Positions 18,239 through 26,003 are shown, counted from the first letter of the stretch. The stretch: DNA of 51,368 nt from Microbacterium sp. 18062 (GCF_902706225.1 NZ_CACSKB010000030.1:1-51368), one strand, 5' to 3'. Made by a program: numbers and translations. The notes: generated by a model from the sequence alone, not told the origin.

Positions 18239-18675
18239 GTGCGCCGGGACCGGGGCAGCTCCTGTTCGGCTTCGTGCGGCATTGGTCGCGTCGTTCCACC
18301 GCGGGCGACGCCTCCGTCGTCGAGCGGGGGCGGCTGGTCCTGGCGACGGAGGCCGTGGCTGCACTGGTCGACCGTGAGGAGCCTGCGACAGTGAACGCGG
18401 TCGCGGATGAGATCGGCATCGATCAGAGCGGTGCGTCGCGTCTGATCGAGAGCGCGGTCGATGCCGGCTACCTGACGTTGGCCACCGCGCCATCCGATGG
18501 CCGCAGACGCGAGGTCGCTGTCACGCCCAGCGCGCGCGCTGTCCTGCGGCAGGCCCACGTGTGGCAGGAGCGGGTGTTCGACGAGTTGACCGCGGGCTGG
18601 AGCCGGCGACGACGCGACGACTTCCGGAAGGCGATGGCCGACCTCATCGCACGGTCCTACGCGATCGGCGGATGA
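18235..18675 (+). CDS. MarR-family transcriptional regulator
   Basis: A 146-residue winged-helix regulator. The ATG at 18235 overlaps the preceding stop (ATGA). Visible are an N-terminal dimer helix, VNAVADEIGIDQSGASRLIE as helix-turn-helix (about 58-77), and the wing TAPSDGRRREVAVTPSAR with the DGR turn typical of MarR. It probably once regulated the NTF2-like neighbour. It remains intact although that partner is broken. Confidence 0.85.
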   Translation: MSAPGPGQLLFGFVRHWSRRSTAGDASVVERGRLVLATEAVAALVDREEPATVNAVADEIGIDQSGASRLIESAVDAGYLTLATAPSDGRRREVAVTPSARAVLRQAHVWQERVFDELTAGWSRRRRDDFRKAMADLIARSYAIGG

Positions 18676-18678
18676 GGC

Positions 18679-18849
18679 GTGCCTGCGGCCTGCCGGCACG
18701 AGCTTGGCCGCATCGCCCAGGCGCCTGTGGGCGTTGTCCTGGGACCAGCCGGTCACCGCGACGACCTCGTCGAGGAGACGGCCGCGTTCCTTCTTCGATG
18801 CTTTCGCATAAGCACGGGTGTACTTCTTCGTGATCTCCGCGCGCGGCCA
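18679..18849 (-). pseudogene. Transposase/integrase N-terminal remnant
   Basis: On the minus strand an open frame reads RAEITKKYTRAYAKASKKER, then LLDEVVAVTGWSQDNAHRRL and AAKL. This is the N-terminal helical region of a widespread actinobacterial transposase/integrase type ('EITKKYA..Y..A.KK.KG.ILD.V..VTGWSRDNARR'). No start codon fits and the catalytic core is missing. It fills most of the gap between the MarR gene and hipBA and marks a lost insertion sequence. Confidence 0.7.
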
Positions 18850-18953
18850 TCGACAGCTCGCTTCCCTACGCGGGCCTCCCCATCTGGGGCACGGGTAGTT
18901 CGTGAGGTGCGTGCAGGATCACACCGCTCCCCGCCCCACATCCGAGGCGATGA

Positions 18954-19022
18954 TGTCCGAATTCTCGGACACCCGTCTATGTCCGAAAATCAAGACATCT
19001 GCTAATGTCTTGAAATCCGGAC
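18954..19022 (+). promoter_or_regulatory. hipBA control region with two inverted-repeat operators
   Basis: Two palindromes lie just upstream of hipB. The first, 18954-18971, is TGTCCGA-attc-TCGGACA with perfect 7-base arms. The second, 18981-19022, has 18-base arms (GTCCGAAAATCAAGACAT and ATGTCTTGAAATCCGGAC) matching at 15 of 18 positions around a 6-base loop. Both contain GTCC(G/A)... half sites. The stretch is AT-richer than the surroundings and contains TAATGT (19003-19008), a possible -10 box inside the second palindrome. Autoregulation by HipB is the natural reading. HipB binding to promoter palindromes is established in E. coli; here it is inferred. Confidence 0.7.
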
Positions 19023-19068
19023 GCGTCGGGATGTGCGGAATTCTTGACGGCGCACAAGAGGGGGAATC

Positions 19069-19332
19069 GTGGGAGCACGCATCGAGACGGAAGTGCGAAG
19101 AGCGTCGGACCTCGGCCCGATCATCGCCCAGGTACGAGAAGCTCAGGGGATTCGGCAGGCGGATCTGTCCGCGTCACTGGGATTCTCGCGAACATACCTC
19201 GCCGGCCTCGAATCGGGGAAGCCGGTCATCCAGCTCGAGCGAGTCTTCCGCGTGCTGCGTCGTCTCGGGATCCGCGTCACAGTCTCGTTCGATCGCCCGA
19301 TGGCGCAGACCGACGAAGTCACGCGTGCCTGA
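19069..19332 (+). CDS. hipB: HipB-like antitoxin, XRE-family helix-turn-helix
   Basis: An 87-residue DNA-binding protein that starts with GTG behind GAGGGGG. The central part is a Cro/C1-type helix-turn-helix: IIAQVREAQGIRQADLSASL, GFSRTYLAGLESGKP, then LERVFRVLRRLGIRVTVSF, which is the usual C-terminal helix and strand of HipB. Its 3' end overlaps hipA by 8 bases. It should neutralise HipA and repress the operon at the palindromes upstream. Confidence 0.88.
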   Translation: MGARIETEVRRASDLGPIIAQVREAQGIRQADLSASLGFSRTYLAGLESGKPVIQLERVFRVLRRLGIRVTVSFDRPMAQTDEVTRA

Positions 19333-20581
19333 GCTGCTGGAGGTGTCGCTGGCGGGGCGACCGATCGGAACCCTCACGGCGGGCGGGCGAAGCCGGCGCA
19401 CCGTCGAGCTCAGCTGGAACGACGAGCCCGATATGGCGGGTGTCCGCCTTACCGAGAGCTTCGCTGTCATCCCCGGGCTCGATCCTGACCGTACGAGGCT
19501 GTCACGGTTTCTCGGCGGATATCTGCCTGAGGGCAACCAGCGCAACGCGATGGCCGTCGCTCGCGGCATCGCTTCGGACGACCTCTTCGGCTTCCTCCGC
19601 GAGTACGGCGGCTCACTGGCGGGTGCGCTCAGCTTTCGCCCCGCCGTCGACACCGCCCGGTACGACCGGATGACCTCGGGGATGCTGCGCCGAGCCTTCG
19701 CCGAGGCGACGAGCCGACACAACCAGGGTGCGCGCGATGACAGCCGGTCGATGATCCCCGGCTTCCAAGCGAAGGTGCTGGTTGCGGGTTTCGGCGACGG
19801 CAACTGGTATCAGCCACACGGGAGCGCCCATTCGACCCACATTCTCAAGCCGCCGCGGACGAATGCGACCGCGCGACTGTACGACGAGTACTACGGGCAT
19901 CTGCTGGCGCGAGCTGTGGGCCTCGCGTCGTTCAGGAGCGAGATGCGGCGCTTCGACAAGGCGCCGTATCTCGCAATCGAGCGGTACGACCGTCGCGTGA
20001 CAGGCGACCTCGTCGAGGTCGTTCATCAGGAGGACGCGGCTCAGGCGATAGGGCTCGACTGGACGTCGGATGTCGCCAAGTTCCAGGATCCTCATCGCCC
20101 ACGTGACCCGTCGCGGGCATCGGCGTACGCCATCGCAGAGGTGCTCGCCGGGGTCGACGGCGATCCGTTGACGACCTGGCTGGAGCACCTCGCGTTCCGC
20201 GTGCTCATCGGCGACAACGACGGCCACGCGAAGAACGTCTCCATCCTGCATCTTCCTGGCGAGGACCGTGTCGCGGACCTCTATGACGCCGTCCCGAACC
20301 TGTTCCAAGAGGAACGGATCAACTGGGATCTCGCCCTCGCCATCGACGGGGTGTTCGACCACCGCAACCTCACACGTGGTCATCTCGAGCGCGAAGCCGC
20401 GTCGTGGGGAGTGCGCCCGATCCGGGCGCGCAAGGTGCTCGACGATCTCTTCGAGCGCTTCGCCGAGGCGCTGGATGGCGTGACGTTCCCGCACGCGGGA
20501 TCACCGATGGTGCCGGCAGCGCTGCGGTGGAATCTGTCTCGATTGCGTGAAGGGGCGGAGATCGGCGAACGTCCGCGGTGA
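19325..20581 (+). CDS. hipA: HipA-family serine/threonine kinase toxin
   Basis: A 418-residue HipA-type kinase, normal in length. The GTG start at 19325 overlaps hipB and follows its reading naturally (PELLEVSLAGRPIGTL, the N-terminal subdomain). Later come FLGGYLPEGNQR, the phosphate loop region STHILKPP, AIERYDRR, the catalytic loop IGDNDGHAKN (Asp297, Asp299, His301, Lys303, Asn304) and the metal-binding DLYDAVPN (Asp321 in the DLYD turn). All residues needed for ATP and Mg binding seem to be present, so it should be active. HipA of E. coli phosphorylates glutamyl-tRNA synthetase; the target here is unknown. Confidence 0.92.
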   Translation: MPELLEVSLAGRPIGTLTAGGRSRRTVELSWNDEPDMAGVRLTESFAVIPGLDPDRTRLSRFLGGYLPEGNQRNAMAVARGIASDDLFGFLREYGGSLAGALSFRPAVDTARYDRMTSGMLRRAFAEATSRHNQGARDDSRSMIPGFQAKVLVAGFGDGNWYQPHGSAHSTHILKPPRTNATARLYDEYYGHLLARAVGLASFRSEMRRFDKAPYLAIERYDRRVTGDLVEVVHQEDAAQAIGLDWTSDVAKFQDPHRPRDPSRASAYAIAEVLAGVDGDPLTTWLEHLAFRVLIGDNDGHAKNVSILHLPGEDRVADLYDAVPNLFQEERINWDLALAIDGVFDHRNLTRGHLEREAASWGVRPIRARKVLDDLFERFAEALDGVTFPHAGSPMVPAALRWNLSRLREGAEIGERPR

Positions 20582-20658
20582 CGTTCGATCCCGGATCCCG
20601 CCGGCATGCGAGGCAAGCGGACGGACGCCGTGGTCCTTGCTGAGCTTCGGAGCCGCGC

Positions 20659-21093
20659 TCAGCCGCGGACGAGCGCGCGGAGACCGTTGTCGAGGCCCTG
20701 GATCAGGTCGTCGACTCCTTCCAGCCCGATCGACAGTCTTACGAGGCCGGGGGTGATCCCGAGCCCGCGGCGCGTCTCCTCGGAGAACGGGCGGTGTGTC
20801 GTGGTAGCCGGATGGAGCACGAGCGACCGCGTGTCGCCGATGTTCGTCATCCGCGAGAAGAGCTGCAGGCGGTCGATGAACGTGCGGGCGCCGTCGGCGC
20901 CGCCGGGCACGGTGAACGCGAAGATCGAGCCGGTGCGGCCGCCGTACAGGCGCTCGGCAAGGCCCGATGACGGATGGCCGGGGAGACCGGCGTAGTCCAC
21001 CGCCTCCACGACGGGATGGCCTCCGTGAAGATCGCCTTTGTCTCCGGGCGGATGCGGGCCGCCCGTTCCTCCTCGTCCTGCCAGTCCCAGACG
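20659..21093 (-). pseudogene. O-acetylhomoserine sulfhydrylase-type PLP enzyme, internally deleted and truncated
   Basis: The C-terminal part is clear: VEAVDYAGLPGHPSSGLAER, FTVPGGADGARTFIDRLQLF, TNIGDTRSLVLHPATTTH and TPGLVRLSIGLEGVDDLIQG, the end of an O-acetylhomoserine/O-succinylhomoserine (thiol)-lyase. Just upstream in another frame lies GIAVDYVWDWQDEEERAARI followed by RPETKAIFTEAI, which belongs about 190 residues earlier in the same enzyme, before the PLP lysine. The part in between, with the PLP lysine, is missing, with the junction near 21010-21025. The N-terminal part is also gone: at about 21094 the sequence changes to an oppositely oriented gene. Methionine/cysteine synthesis must rely on another copy. 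Confidence 0.85.
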
Positions 21094-22343
21094 TAGTCGA
21101 CGGCGATGCCGAGCGGGCGCTGTACGACGCGTTCTTCTTCGCCGACACCCACACCTTCGGCCCCCGGGTGGCATGGCCGTACGCGGCCACCAAGAACGAC
21201 GAGCCGTTCACCCTCGGGGGAGCGATCGCTGCGGCGACCGAGCGCGTGGGCATCGTCGTCACCGCGACGACGACGTTCGAGCCGCCGTTCACGATCGCCC
21301 GCCAGACGCTCGGCCTCGATCACCTCAGCAGCGGCCGCGCCGGTCTGAACATCGTCACATCGGCGGGCGACGAGACGGCGGTGAACTTCACGCGAGAGCC
21401 ACTGCCGTCCCACGCCGCCCGCTACGCGATCGCCGAGGAAGCACTCGAGGTGATCACGGGACTGTGGGACGGATTCGGCGACGCCACCTCGTTGCCCGCC
21501 CGCGTGGACGGCAGGATCAACGAGGTCTCGGAGATCCGCACGGTCGATCATGACGGTCCGTACTTCCGGCTCGACGGTCTTCTCGGCATGCAACGGTCGG
21601 TGCAGGGGCGCCCCGTGCTCTTCCAGGCGGGCTCCTCGGAGGCGGGGGCGCGGTTCGCCGCGCGTCATGCGGATGTGGTCTTCTCCGGCCATCGGGAGCT
21701 CGCCGATGCGCGGAGGTTCCGTGAGCGGATCATCGAGCTCGCGGATGCGGCCGGGCGCGAGTCGCCGCCGCTCGTGCTCCCGGGGCTGTACACGATCGTC
21801 GGGCGCGACGACGACGAGGTGGAACGCAACCTGAACGCGATCCTCGACTCGCTCGTGCTGCAGGTGAAGCTCGGCGGACTGAAGGAGATCGGGATCGACT
21901 TCAGCGGCCTGTCGCTCGACGACCCGCTCCCGCCGCTTCCCGAGGGCACCGAACGGCATCAGACGGGCCTCGCCCGCTACCGGCGGATCGCCGAGCGCCT
22001 CGGCCCCGTCACCATCCGCCGGTTCCTGCAGGAGACCGCCCTCACGGGGTACTTCGCGCGCAGCATCGGCACGTACACGCAGGCGGCGGACCTCGTGCAG
22101 CAGCGGTTCGAAGAGGGCGCGGCGGACGGATTCGTGCTGTTCCCCGGCGGCAACAGCTTCACCCAGATGCGGCTGTTCGCCGAGAACGTCGTCCCGATCC
22201 TGCAGGAGCGCGGGCTCTTCCGCACCTCGTACGAGGGCACGACGCTGCGCGACCGTCTCGGACTCGCGCGACCCGAACGAAGCGGGCCGGCGTCCACCCG
22301 AACCCCAGAACGAACACCCGAGAGACAAGGAGCGGTGTCATGA
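21094..22343 (+). pseudogene. NtaA/DszA-family FMN monooxygenase, 5'-truncated
   Basis: About 416 residues of an LLM monooxygenase remain, from ALYDAFFFADTHTFG through ATERVGIVVTATTTFEPPF, LDHLSSGRAGLNIVTSAGDE and GAADGFVLFPGGN to the stop at 22341-22343. Some 40-50 residues, including the start and the first strand, are absent; upstream the same frame runs into the antisense of the sulfhydrylase remnant. It could in theory be expressed from an internal start but would lack the first strand of the barrel. Its stop overlaps the next start (ATGA), so it headed an operon with the following flavoprotein, as in sulfur-scavenging loci. Confidence 0.8.
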
Positions 22344-22796
22344 CCGCACTGCGTAGAGTCCTGACCGACGATCTGCTCGCGACGTTCCACGAACGAGCGC
22401 CGCGCTACGACGAGGAGAACGCGTTCTTCGCCGAAGACCTCGACGACCTCCGTGAGGTCGGATACCTCCGGGCCGCCGTGCCGGAGGAGCTCGGCGGGCT
22501 CGGTCTCACCATCCAGGAGGTGCTCGCCGAGCAGCGGCGCCTCGCGTACTGGACCCCGGCGACCGCGCTGGCGCTGAACATGCACCTGTACTGGACGGGC
22601 TCGGCCGCCGATGCGCATCGGCGCGGCGACGCCACGTTCGACTGGCTGCTCCGCGAGGGCAGGGTGATCGCCGCCGGTCACGGCGAGCGGGGGAACGACG
22701 CCGTCATCGACGATTCCACGACGAAGGCCGTGCCGGTCGATGGCGGATACCGCTTCACCGGCCGCAAGGTGTTCACGTCGCTCTCGCCCGCCTGGT
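22340..22796 (+). pseudogene. Acyl-CoA-dehydrogenase-like flavoprotein (SfnB/DszC type), 3'-truncated
   Basis: The first 152 residues are those of an acyl-CoA dehydrogenase fold used by flavin monooxygenases such as DszC and SfnB: FFAEDLDDLREVGYLRAAVP, EELGGLGLTIQEVL, then WLLREGRVIAAGHGER and GGYRFTGRKVFTSLSP. The frame then enters the CCCGAA repeat and stops. The two last thirds, with the flavin-stacking and catalytic parts, are missing. An intact relative lies at 27901-29136. Confidence 0.82.
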
Positions 22797-22816
22797 CCCG
22801 AACCCGAACCCGAACC
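22797..22816. repeat. CCCGAA hexamer, three tandem copies, at a rearrangement joint
   Basis: Three copies of CCCGAA followed by CC lie exactly at the point where the truncated flavoprotein gene (plus strand) meets the truncated amine oxidase gene (minus strand). Short tandem sequence like this may have served as, or been made by, the end-joining that created the joint. Confidence 0.75.
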
Positions 22817-23198
22817 AGGGCCCGCGTTCGGCGGACTCCTCGCTGAGACTCTCTTCGACCGTGAAGCCATGGTGCCGGATCATGTCCGCGACCACGCCCG
22901 GCAGCTCGTCGCCGTGGATCACGATGTCCGTGCGATGCATGACCCGCAGTCCGGACTCCTCCTCGACGCGCTCCCAGAGGGGGAGCGCCTGCGCCAGGAG
23001 ATCGAGGGAGGTGTCGTCCCAGTAGCCGAGGTTGAGGTTCCTGCGCCCGCCGAACGATGCACCCGGTGACGTTCCGGACGGGAAACGCTCCACGAGCAGC
23101 ACGTCGATCCCTCGGCGAGCGAGTTGCCAGGCCGCGGCCGACCCCATCACGCCGCCACCGATCACCACGACGTCACGACGATCGATCGAAGTGGACAC
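22817..23198 (-). pseudogene. FAD-dependent amine oxidase (DAO/sarcosine oxidase type), N-terminal part only
   Basis: Starting with GTG 23198, the product has the dinucleotide-binding motif VVVIGGGVMGSAAAWQLARR at about 9-28, then VLLVERF with the FAD ribose-binding Glu, and GGRRNLNLGYWDDTS-like sequence as in sarcosine oxidase/N-methyltryptophan oxidase relatives. It breaks off after about 127 residues at the CCCGAA repeat. The substrate-binding and covalent-flavin parts are missing. Confidence 0.82.
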
Positions 23199-23264
23199 GA
23201 TCCTTCATCATCCTGATCTGTTCCCGGCCAGTGTGCCCGCCCGTCCCCGCAAGGTCGGTGCGCG

Positions 23265-23327
23265 AGAAACCACTTTTGGCCCGGGAAACCACGAATGCCG
23301 TGGTTTCTCGTGCGGGATGTGGTTTCT
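23265..23327. repeat. 63-bp palindromic element (R3)
   Basis: It matches the 63-bp elements at 7155-7217 and 17823-17885 at 55 of 63 positions (relative to the first). Its arms are more perfect than theirs: outer AGAAACCAC / GTGGTTTCT (9 bases) and inner GAAACCAC / GTGGTTTC (8 bases, 7-base loop). It lies 51 bases beyond the stop of the intact hydrolase gene and could act as a terminator there. The rest of 23199-23378 holds nothing else that I recognise. Confidence 0.88.
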
Positions 23328-23378
23328 GACGGCGGCGGCGCCGATGCCGGCCGCGGCGGCGCCGCCGAGGTCGTAGCG

Positions 23379-24773
23379 TCAGCCGAGCCCGGCGGCGCGC
23401 AGCAGGGCGGTTCCCACGGCCCCCATGCCCGCGCAGCAGGCGACAGCCGCGAGCGCGCCGACGAGGTAGAGCCGAGGGGGGACGCGCGGCGTGTGCGGCG
23501 CCAGTCGCAGCTGCTCCGTGCCGATCAGCGCCTCGATGAGCGCGACGCCCGTGTGCGCCTTCTCGAAGTACCGGATGTGCTCCAGGTGCCAGCGGCGCAG
23601 CGGGGCTGCAGGCACGTACCGCACCGGTGAGCCCGGCTTGACGGGACCGAGGCAGACCGGGTCGAGCAGAGACTTCACGACCATGACCTCGCACTCCGGC
23701 TGACGAGGGATGTCCTCCGGCCAGCGCCTGGTCAGACTGACCAGCACGAGCGTCACAGAGAGGACGGCGACCAGAGCCAAACCCCCCGGCAGGAACTCGA
23801 ACGCCGCGCGGAACAGCGCATCCGACGCGGCTTCGGCTGCGACGACCGCATCCGACACGGCGACGGGTGAACCCGTCCGCGCCGCCTCGACCAGTCGCTG
23901 TCCCGTCTCCCACAGTGCGATGGAGGCGGTGCTCAGCAGCCGCCAGCCCGACGCGACGAGGATGCCGAACGTGGCGGAAGCGACGAGCGCATGCGCCCAC
24001 AGCACCAGCGGCAGCAGTGGACTGTGGCGTAGCGTGCGCAGCATCCCCAGTTGCGCCTCGCCCGACCCCACCCACACGCATCCTTCCGGCGGTTCGAGCA
24101 ACGCAACGCGCCGGCAGAGCTCCGCTCCCTGGGAGTGACCCACCAGGACGGTCGCATCGGCGTTCTCCCGCGCACCGCGCATCACCTCCAGGACATAGGC
24201 GATCGCCGACCCGTCCAGCAGATCCGAACGATAGCTCCATGCGTCGCCGAACCACACGCCGATGATCTCGCCGATCCGGCGCCGTGCACGGCGGCGGACG
24301 AGAACGAACGGCAGGAGAAGCACCGCGAGCGCGAGCGCCAGCGGCGCGGCCACCAGGCACAGCGCGATCGCGACGCACGCCAGGAGGGTGCGCCGCGCCT
24401 CGCCCAGCCGGCGCCGATCGGGGAACGCCTCGCCGATGTCATACACCCATAGCGCGACGGTGGCGGCCAAGACGAACGGAGCGACGCGCAGCATCCACCC
24501 CAGCGTCCGCCGGGATGCCGCCGGTTCGACGCGAGCGTCCCACCATGCGTCGTGGAAGACCACGTCGAAGGGCGGATGGTGAGGAAGGACCACGTGTGCG
24601 CGCACGGTATCGACGTCGTCCGTCGTGGCGGAGAACGTGCACTTGCCAGCGAGCTCTGCTGCCCCCAACGCGAATGCATGGGCGACCTCGCGCGCGGTCT
24701 GCCCCCGTTCCTGTCTGCCGATGCCGTGCACGCAGACCATGGCGTACGTCGGCACTCGCTCCTGATCGCACAT
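23379..24773 (-). CDS. Membrane-embedded alpha/beta hydrolase, intact copy
   Basis: A 464-residue protein starting at ATG 24773 (CDQERVPTYAMVCVHGIG). His16-Gly17-Ile-Gly19 has the form of the oxyanion strand of alpha/beta hydrolases, and GHSQG with Ser at about 214 is the nucleophile elbow. Between them lie two or three hydrophobic segments (about 100-175), and three more follow the elbow (about 250-285, 310-340, and the C-terminal end). A conserved soluble stretch with SLLDPVCLGPVKPGSPVRYV and HLEHIRYFEKAHTG may give the acid and histidine of the triad; this is inference. The family is not one I can name, and no substrate can be given. No functional partner is adjacent. A frameshifted copy lies at 4484-5879 and a stub at 17688, so the gene has been duplicated repeatedly here. 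Confidence 0.8.
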   Translation of the reverse strand: MCDQERVPTYAMVCVHGIGRQERGQTAREVAHAFALGAAELAGKCTFSATTDDVDTVRAHVVLPHHPPFDVVFHDAWWDARVEPAASRRTLGWMLRVAPFVLAATVALWVYDIGEAFPDRRRLGEARRTLLACVAIALCLVAAPLALALAVLLLPFVLVRRRARRRIGEIIGVWFGDAWSYRSDLLDGSAIAYVLEVMRGARENADATVLVGHSQGAELCRRVALLEPPEGCVWVGSGEAQLGMLRTLRHSPLLPLVLWAHALVASATFGILVASGWRLLSTASIALWETGQRLVEAARTGSPVAVSDAVVAAEAASDALFRAAFEFLPGGLALVAVLSVTLVLVSLTRRWPEDIPRQPECEVMVVKSLLDPVCLGPVKPGSPVRYVPAAPLRRWHLEHIRYFEKAHTGVALIEALIGTEQLRLAPHTPRVPPRLYLVGALAAVACCAGMGAVGTALLRAAGLG

Positions 24774-25109
24774 GCGGTGATCCTCGCAGACGGTCACACG
24801 GTGGACGGTCAAGAGCCGTCTCACGCTCGTGGGGCGGCGGGTCCCGGGCGGATGTGCCTACCCGCAGGATGTCCGAAACGCGCCATCCCGGGCTGCCGAT
24901 GGGCGAAAAATATTGCACTCCGCGCCGCCGCGGTCAATCGGCAGCGGGCGTCCCGTCATCTTCCTTAGCGCGGCGTCATCACCCGTCACGCTCTTGCCCG
25001 CGGGATGTCGCGTGTACCTACATGGATAGGTACTCGATGCCCGCAGTCGTCTCCGCAGCTCCCTCGAGCTCGCCCGTGACGCCGTTTCACGCCCGAGAGG
25101 CGCCCTCCC
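24774..25109. other. Intergenic region between the hydrolase and the sulfonate-type importer operon
   Basis: These 336 bases hold the divergent promoters of the hydrolase (leftward) and of the importer operon (rightward). There is an AT-rich patch at 24903-24915 (gaaaaatattgcac) and a palindrome at 25015-25032. No small gene, riboswitch or tRNA is recognisable. Confidence 0.6.
25015..25032. promoter_or_regulatory. Palindrome TACCTA-N6-TAGGTA, possible operator of the importer operon
   Basis: Perfect 6-base arms with a 6-base spacer (catgga) lie 78 bases before the first permease start, in otherwise GC-rich leader sequence. Its size and place fit a dimeric repressor or activator site. No regulator gene is adjacent, so which protein binds is unknown. 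Confidence 0.5.
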
Positions 25110-26003
25110 ATGCACAGTGAGCGATCCACGGCTGTTCTGCCGCCCGTGACCGCCGATGCACCCTCCGCGCCGCAGCCACCACGCCGGGTTCCGCGCACCG
25201 ACGTCCGCGCGCACCGGCGCGCGAAGCGGGACCCGGGCTCATCGCGGCTGCTGACCCTCGGCGCCACCTTGCTCATTCCCGTCGTCGCCGTGGTGCTGTG
25301 GTTCGTCTCCACCTCGAACGGATGGATCAGCGAGCTGTTGCTCGCCTCCCCGGGCCAGGTGTGGGAGCAGTTCACCTCGCGTCTCGCCGACGGCACCCTC
25401 GTGCGCGACGTGGCGGTCTCGTTCCGTCGCGTGCTCGCCGGTCTCGGACTCAGCATCCTCATCGGCGTCGTGCTCGGGCTCATCTCCGGGCTCTCACGGT
25501 GGGGTCACCGCATCCTCGACGGCACCCTGCACGCGATCAAGGCGGTGCCGTTCCCCGCGCTCATCCCGCTGCTGCTGATCTGGCTCGGGATCGGCGAGGC
25601 CCTGCGGATCGGCATTCTCGTGCTCGCCGCAACCTTCGCGATCTACCTGAACACCGTCGGGGGCATCGTCGGCATCGATCCGAAGCTGCGGGAGCTCGCC
25701 GCCACACGAGGGGTGCGGGGATGGCGGCTCATCGTCACCATCGTGCTGCCCGGCGCCCTGCCGCAGTTCCTCGTCGGCCTGCGCCTCGCACTGGTCATCA
25801 GCTTTCTCGCTCTCGTCTTCGCCGAAGAGATCGCCCCCGAGGAGGGACTCGGCTACATCCTCTGGCGGGCCGCGCAGCTGAGTCAGACCGACGCGATCAT
25901 CCTCGTCGCCGTGCTGTACGCGATCATCGGGCTGGTGATCAGCGCCCTGGTCACCCTGCTCGAGCGGGTATTGCTGCCGTGGCGCCGGGGGTTCACCTCG
26001 TGA
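25110..26003 (+). CDS. ABC importer permease, SsuC/TauC type
   Basis: A 297-residue permease of the aliphatic sulfonate/taurine/nitrate class. A charged N-terminus of about 45 residues is followed by six helices. The EAA-type docking loop is ELAATRGVRGWRLIVTIVLP at about 194-213, and the sequence FAEEIAPEEGLGYILWRAAQ matches the end of SsuC-type loops. No strong Shine-Dalgarno precedes ATG 25110. The last bases overlap the ATPase start (GTGA). Confidence 0.9.
   Translation: MHSERSTAVLPPVTADAPSAPQPPRRVPRTDVRAHRRAKRDPGSSRLLTLGATLLIPVVAVVLWFVSTSNGWISELLLASPGQVWEQFTSRLADGTLVRDVAVSFRRVLAGLGLSILIGVVLGLISGLSRWGHRILDGTLHAIKAVPFPALIPLLLIWLGIGEALRIGILVLAATFAIYLNTVGGIVGIDPKLRELAATRGVRGWRLIVTIVLPGALPQFLVGLRLALVISFLALVFAEEIAPEEGLGYILWRAAQLSQTDAIILVAVLYAIIGLVISALVTLLERVLLPWRRGFTS

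Noticed and set aside
20847..22328. Minus-strand open frame of about 493 codons
   Set aside because: Mostly antisense to the truncated monooxygenase. Only its last part (near 21020-21100) is real, as a piece of the sulfhydrylase remnant, and is annotated there.
7155..23327. CRISPR array
   Set aside because: The three GAAACC/GGTTTC elements are kilobases apart, with no regular spacers and no cas genes.
24774..25109. SAM-type riboswitch before the sulfur operon
   Set aside because: I looked for conserved SAM riboswitch cores and helices and saw none; only a short DNA palindrome stands out.
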